Positions 5,680 to 6,351 of a DNA stretch of 6,351 nt are shown one piece after another. The stretch's first letter is position 1; every line of letters starts with the position of its first letter. The position numbers and the translations under genes are program-made. This DNA comes from JAMXLO01 sp041487355 (lineage in GTDB: Bacteria; Pseudomonadota; Alphaproteobacteria; Acetobacterales; Acetobacteraceae). The stretch spans positions 1 through 6,351 of the forward strand of contig JBGPND010000264.1 in assembly GCA_041487355.1 (NCBI GenBank), in the 5' to 3' direction. The notes beneath the pieces were generated by a model. The model searched no databases, had not been told where the DNA came from, and saw only the letters and a program-made list of their open reading frames with translations.

Positions 5680-6146
5680 TGGAGCCGAGCTTCCCGGAAC
5701 GCGCGCTCGCCATTCGCCGCGCGACGGCGCGGCTGTGCCTGCGGCTTGGCTGGGCGCCGCTGCACGAAGTTCCGCTGCCGAGCGGGCGGCGCGCCGACAT
5801 CCTCGCCCTGCGCCCGGACGGCTGCTTCGCCTGCATCGAGGTGAAGTCGGGCCCGCGCGACTTCCTGACCGACCTCAAGTGGGAGGACTACCGCGCGTTC
5901 GCCGATGAGCTGTTCTTCGCCGTCGATGCCGACTTCCCGCAGGAGCTGCTGCCGGCGGAGACTGGCCTGATCGTTGCCGCCGGGCTGGAGGCGGAGCTGC
6001 TGCGCGAGGCGCCGGCGCATCCGCTCCCCGGCGCCCGCCGCCGCGCGCTGCTGCACCGCTTCGCCCTGCTGGCGGCGGGGCGCCTGGCGACGCTCGAGGA
6101 CCCGGCCGGGGTGGCCGATCTACGCGTCGCGCTCCGGGCGGAGTGA
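5679..6146 (+). CDS. mmcB: MmcB-family DNA repair protein (PD-(D/E)XK nuclease fold)
   Basis: This 155-residue protein matches MmcB, a mainly alphaproteobacterial family. The Caulobacter member is SOS-induced and contributes to mitomycin C resistance. The PD-(D/E)XK core is visible: E30 in HEVPLPSGRRAD, D40, then IEVKSG with E54 and K56, followed by DFLTDLKWEDYR. FFAVDADFPQELLP, TGLIVA and the LREAPAHPL segment also fit the family. All presumed metal-binding residues are present. The start ATG overlaps the stop of phhB by one base, and its ribosome site would lie inside phhB. No GTTC-N7-GTTC SOS box lies upstream of the pair, unlike the regulation reported in Caulobacter. Seven bases after the stop begins a large hairpin. 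Confidence 0.9.
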   Translation: MEPSFPERALAIRRATARLCLRLGWAPLHEVPLPSGRRADILALRPDGCFACIEVKSGPRDFLTDLKWEDYRAFADELFFAVDADFPQELLPAETGLIVAAGLEAELLREAPAHPLPGARRRALLHRFALLAAGRLATLEDPAGVADLRVALRAE

Positions 6147-6153
6147 CCAGATG

Positions 6154-6196
6154 GTTCGTCATGGCCGGGCAGGTCCCCTCCCCGGCCATGACGAAC
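6154..6196. terminator. Perfect 16-bp inverted repeat between convergent mmcB and hldE; bidirectional terminator or dispersed palindrome
   Basis: GTTCGTCATGGCCGGG (6154-6169) and its exact reverse complement (6181-6196) flank an 11-base loop. It begins 7 bases after the mmcB stop and ends 15 bases from the hldE-like stop, so it is ideally placed to end both transcripts. No T-run follows on either strand, so it is not a textbook intrinsic terminator. The CATGGCCGGG/CCCGGCCATG core resembles dispersed palindromes common in GC-rich alphaproteobacterial genomes, recalled from general knowledge rather than searched. Confidence 0.7.
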
Positions 6197-6211
6197 GCAA
6201 TAGAACGTGCT

Positions 6212-6351
6212 TCAGCGGCGGATGCGCTCGACCGTGGCGGCTGTCGAATGGCCCGGAACGAGCTGCACCAGGATCACGCGGCCGCCCCAGCCTCGCACCA
6301 GGTCGGCGCCGACCACCTGATCCAGCGTGTAGTTGGCGCCTTTCACGATCA
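6212..6351 (-). CDS. hldE: C-terminal fragment of HldE-like ADP-heptose synthase (heptose-1-phosphate adenylyltransferase domain)
   Basis: Only the last 45 complete codons are in the window, and the gene enters from the right edge. The residues IVKGANYTLDQVVGADLV, then GGRVILVQLVPGHST, match the end of the nucleotidyltransferase domain of HldE/RfaE, which transfers AMP to heptose 1-phosphate to make ADP-heptose for the lipopolysaccharide inner core. Bifunctional HldE carries a kinase domain ahead of this one. Whether the kinase is fused here cannot be seen, so a stand-alone adenylyltransferase (hldC type) or a related cytidylyltransferase-fold enzyme remains possible. The stop is followed by the inverted repeat shared with mmcB. 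Confidence 0.85.
   Translation of the reverse strand, partial: IVKGANYTLDQVVGADLVRGWGGRVILVQLVPGHSTAATVERIRR

Noticed and set aside
6193..6206. GAAC-N6-GAAC resembling an alphaproteobacterial SOS box
   Set aside because: The spacer is six bases instead of seven, and it lies downstream of both flanking genes rather than in a promoter.

Overview
The window is a GC-rich, tightly packed chromosomal segment, most likely from an alphaproteobacterium. This rests on an MmcB-type DNA repair protein, a family known mainly from Alphaproteobacteria, together with a molybdenum hydroxylase, a pterin-carbinolamine dehydratase, an HldE C-terminus and strong GC bias at third codon positions. A Rhodospirillales/Acetobacteraceae-like host is possible but is only an inference. 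There are no RNA genes, CRISPR arrays, insertion sequences or phage genes, and no stretch over 300 bases lacks a gene.

Layout. Positions 2277 to 1 (minus strand) hold almost all of a molybdopterin-binding large subunit of the xanthine dehydrogenase/CO dehydrogenase family. It starts with GTG and runs off the left edge. A roughly 190-base intergenic region separates it from a divergent plus-strand gene (2469-4112) for an unrecognised membrane protein. That protein has a signal peptide, a periplasmic-type domain, a transmembrane helix, a two-helix membrane module, two fibronectin type III (FN3) domains, and a second copy of the two-helix module at the C-terminus. It converges on a minus-strand pair: an SRAP/YedK-type abasic-site protein (4121-4780), and upstream of it, 2 bases away, a small HExxH zincin metallopeptidase (4783-5193). 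Divergent from that pair, phhB (5389-5679) and mmcB (5679-6146) overlap by one base. They converge on the last 45 codons of an hldE-like gene (minus strand, 6212 to beyond the right edge), with a perfect 16-bp inverted repeat between them.

How the genes relate. The clear transcriptional couplings are metallopeptidase-SRAP and phhB-mmcB. Two of the genes (SRAP, mmcB) are DNA-damage related but lie on opposite strands, and I found no alphaproteobacterial SOS box. Molybdenum hydroxylase, phhB and hldE are ordinary metabolic genes.

The part most worth pursuing is the membrane protein. Its two membrane modules align without a gap over 46 residues (17 identical by my count), exactly 274 residues apart, and bracket the FN3 pair. 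The positive-inside rule places the FN3 domains in the cytoplasm, which is unusual for this fold.
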